Shown here in pieces: positions 4,703-5,322 of a DNA stretch of 5,322 nucleotides. The translations under genes were made by a program, and so were the position numbers. The stretch spans positions 1-5,322 of the forward strand of contig CAZWJJ010000043.1 in assembly GCA_964634555.1 (NCBI GenBank). The letters are read 5' to 3'. Numbering within the stretch: the first letter of the stretch is position 1; every line of letters starts with the position of its first letter. Under the pieces are notes generated by a model. That model was not told the origin of the DNA, ran no database searches, and worked only from the letters and a program-made list of their open reading frames with translations. Source of the DNA: JACQCV01 sp964634555 (GTDB lineage Bacteria > Patescibacteriota > Minisyncoccia > Phycocordibacterales > UBA12445).

Positions 4703-5322
4703 ATGGAAGACAAGCTAGCAAAACCCTACAATCCAAGTGAAACTGAGGCGAGAATTTATAAAAAGTGGGAAGAATCCGGCTATTTTAATCCCGACAATTT
4801 ACCGGCCAGACATCAGAAGCCGTATACAATCATTATGCCACCGCCAAACGCCAACGGCTCGCTTCATGCTGGACATGCCGTCTTCGTGGCGATCGAAGAT
4901 CTTTTAATCCGATATCATCGCATGAAGGGCAATAAGGCCCTCTGGCTACCCGGAGCCGATCATGCCGGTTTTGAAACCCAAGTCGTCTATGAAAAAAAAC
5001 TAGAGAAAGAAGGCCGTTCGCGTTTCGGTATGGATCCTGATCAGTTGCGACAAGAGATCATGGAGTTCACTCTGCACAATAAAAGTTTCATGGAAGGTCA
5101 ATTGCGTCAACTCGGCGCTTCGTGCGATTGGAGCCGCGAAAAATTCACCCTCGATCCAGATGTTATAAAAATCGTCTACGGCACATTCCAAAAACTCTAC
5201 GATGATGGCCTAGTTTATCGAGGCCAGCGCACGGTCAACTGGTGCCCAAAACATCAGACCTCTCTCTCTGAACTCGAGACAGAAAGCATTGAAGAAAAAA
5301 CGCCATTCTACTATTTCAAATA
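4703..5322 (+). CDS. valS: Valyl-tRNA synthetase, N-terminal part (runs off the window)
   Basis: ValRS charges tRNA-Val with valine in the cytoplasm; a tRNA-Val gene lies 3.3 kb upstream. The visible 206 residues carry class I signatures: YNPSETEARIYKKWEESGYF (9-28), YTIIMPPPNANGSLHAGHA (41-59) with the HIGH motif as HAGH (55-58), LWLPGADHAGFETQ (80-93), LGASCDWSREKFTLD (137-151) and VNWCPKHQTSLSELE (178-192). The last is the ValRS-type WCP segment that leads into the CP1 editing domain. The editing domain, KMSKS loop and anticodon-binding domain lie beyond the window. ATG 4703 fits the family's N-terminus; the preceding sequence has no Shine-Dalgarno. The motifs favour ValRS over IleRS or LeuRS. 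PPPNANGSLHAGHA differs from the common PPPNVTGSLHMGHA at three places, consistent with a divergent lineage. Confidence 0.95.
   Translation, partial: MEDKLAKPYNPSETEARIYKKWEESGYFNPDNLPARHQKPYTIIMPPPNANGSLHAGHAVFVAIEDLLIRYHRMKGNKALWLPGADHAGFETQVVYEKKLEKEGRSRFGMDPDQLRQEIMEFTLHNKSFMEGQLRQLGASCDWSREKFTLDPDVIKIVYGTFQKLYDDGLVYRGQRTVNWCPKHQTSLSELETESIEEKTPFYYFK

Overview
The window looks like a piece of a small-genome bacterium of the Candidate Phyla Radiation (Patescibacteria), most likely Parcubacteria-like. This rests on recalled protein character: a TsaD with a 'GPGLEPALWTG' segment and an enlarged insertion, a divergent ValRS with a HAGH signature, and tiny unrecognised ORFs placed between informational genes. 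It is an inference, not a search result. The DNA is AT-rich, and every gene and the one tRNA lie on the + strand.

Layout. 1-670 is the 3' part of trhO (tRNA uridine-34 hydroxylase, rhodanese type). It overlaps by 14 bases a TsaC/YrdC/Sua5-type threonylcarbamoyl-AMP synthase gene (657-1214). After a 62-base spacer with a repeated 8-mer comes a complete tRNA-Val(GAC) with encoded CCA (1277-1353). A consensus promoter (1381-1409) then drives a self-contained two-gene unit: a 153-aa unrecognised soluble protein with two CxC motifs, and a 183-aa protein with about seven membrane segments. The leader carries a perfect 9-bp inverted repeat, and the unit closes with an intrinsic terminator (2527-2561). 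tsaD (2605-3786) has its own promoter so close to the ATG that its mRNA is probably leaderless. A second small unit follows (3797-4557): a membrane-anchored protein with two CxxC pairs, a 63-aa Cys/His-rich protein and a strong terminator. An intergenic inverted-repeat element (4571-4643) precedes valS (4703 to the window end, partial).

How it fits together. The conserved genes form a tRNA theme: wobble-uridine hydroxylation (trhO), the first and last enzyme types of t6A37 synthesis (TsaC/Sua5 and TsaD), tRNA-Val, and valyl-tRNA synthetase. Between them sit two transcriptionally independent accessory units of unknown function. All four accessory genes have strong Shine-Dalgarno sequences. The three conserved genes whose starts are visible (tsaC, tsaD, valS) lack one. 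That contrast, the hairpin/operator-like repeat at 1421-1444, the coding-like sequence continuing in frame past the stop at 4443, and the inverted REP-like element are the main points of interest. No mobile element, CRISPR array or recognisable defence system is visible.
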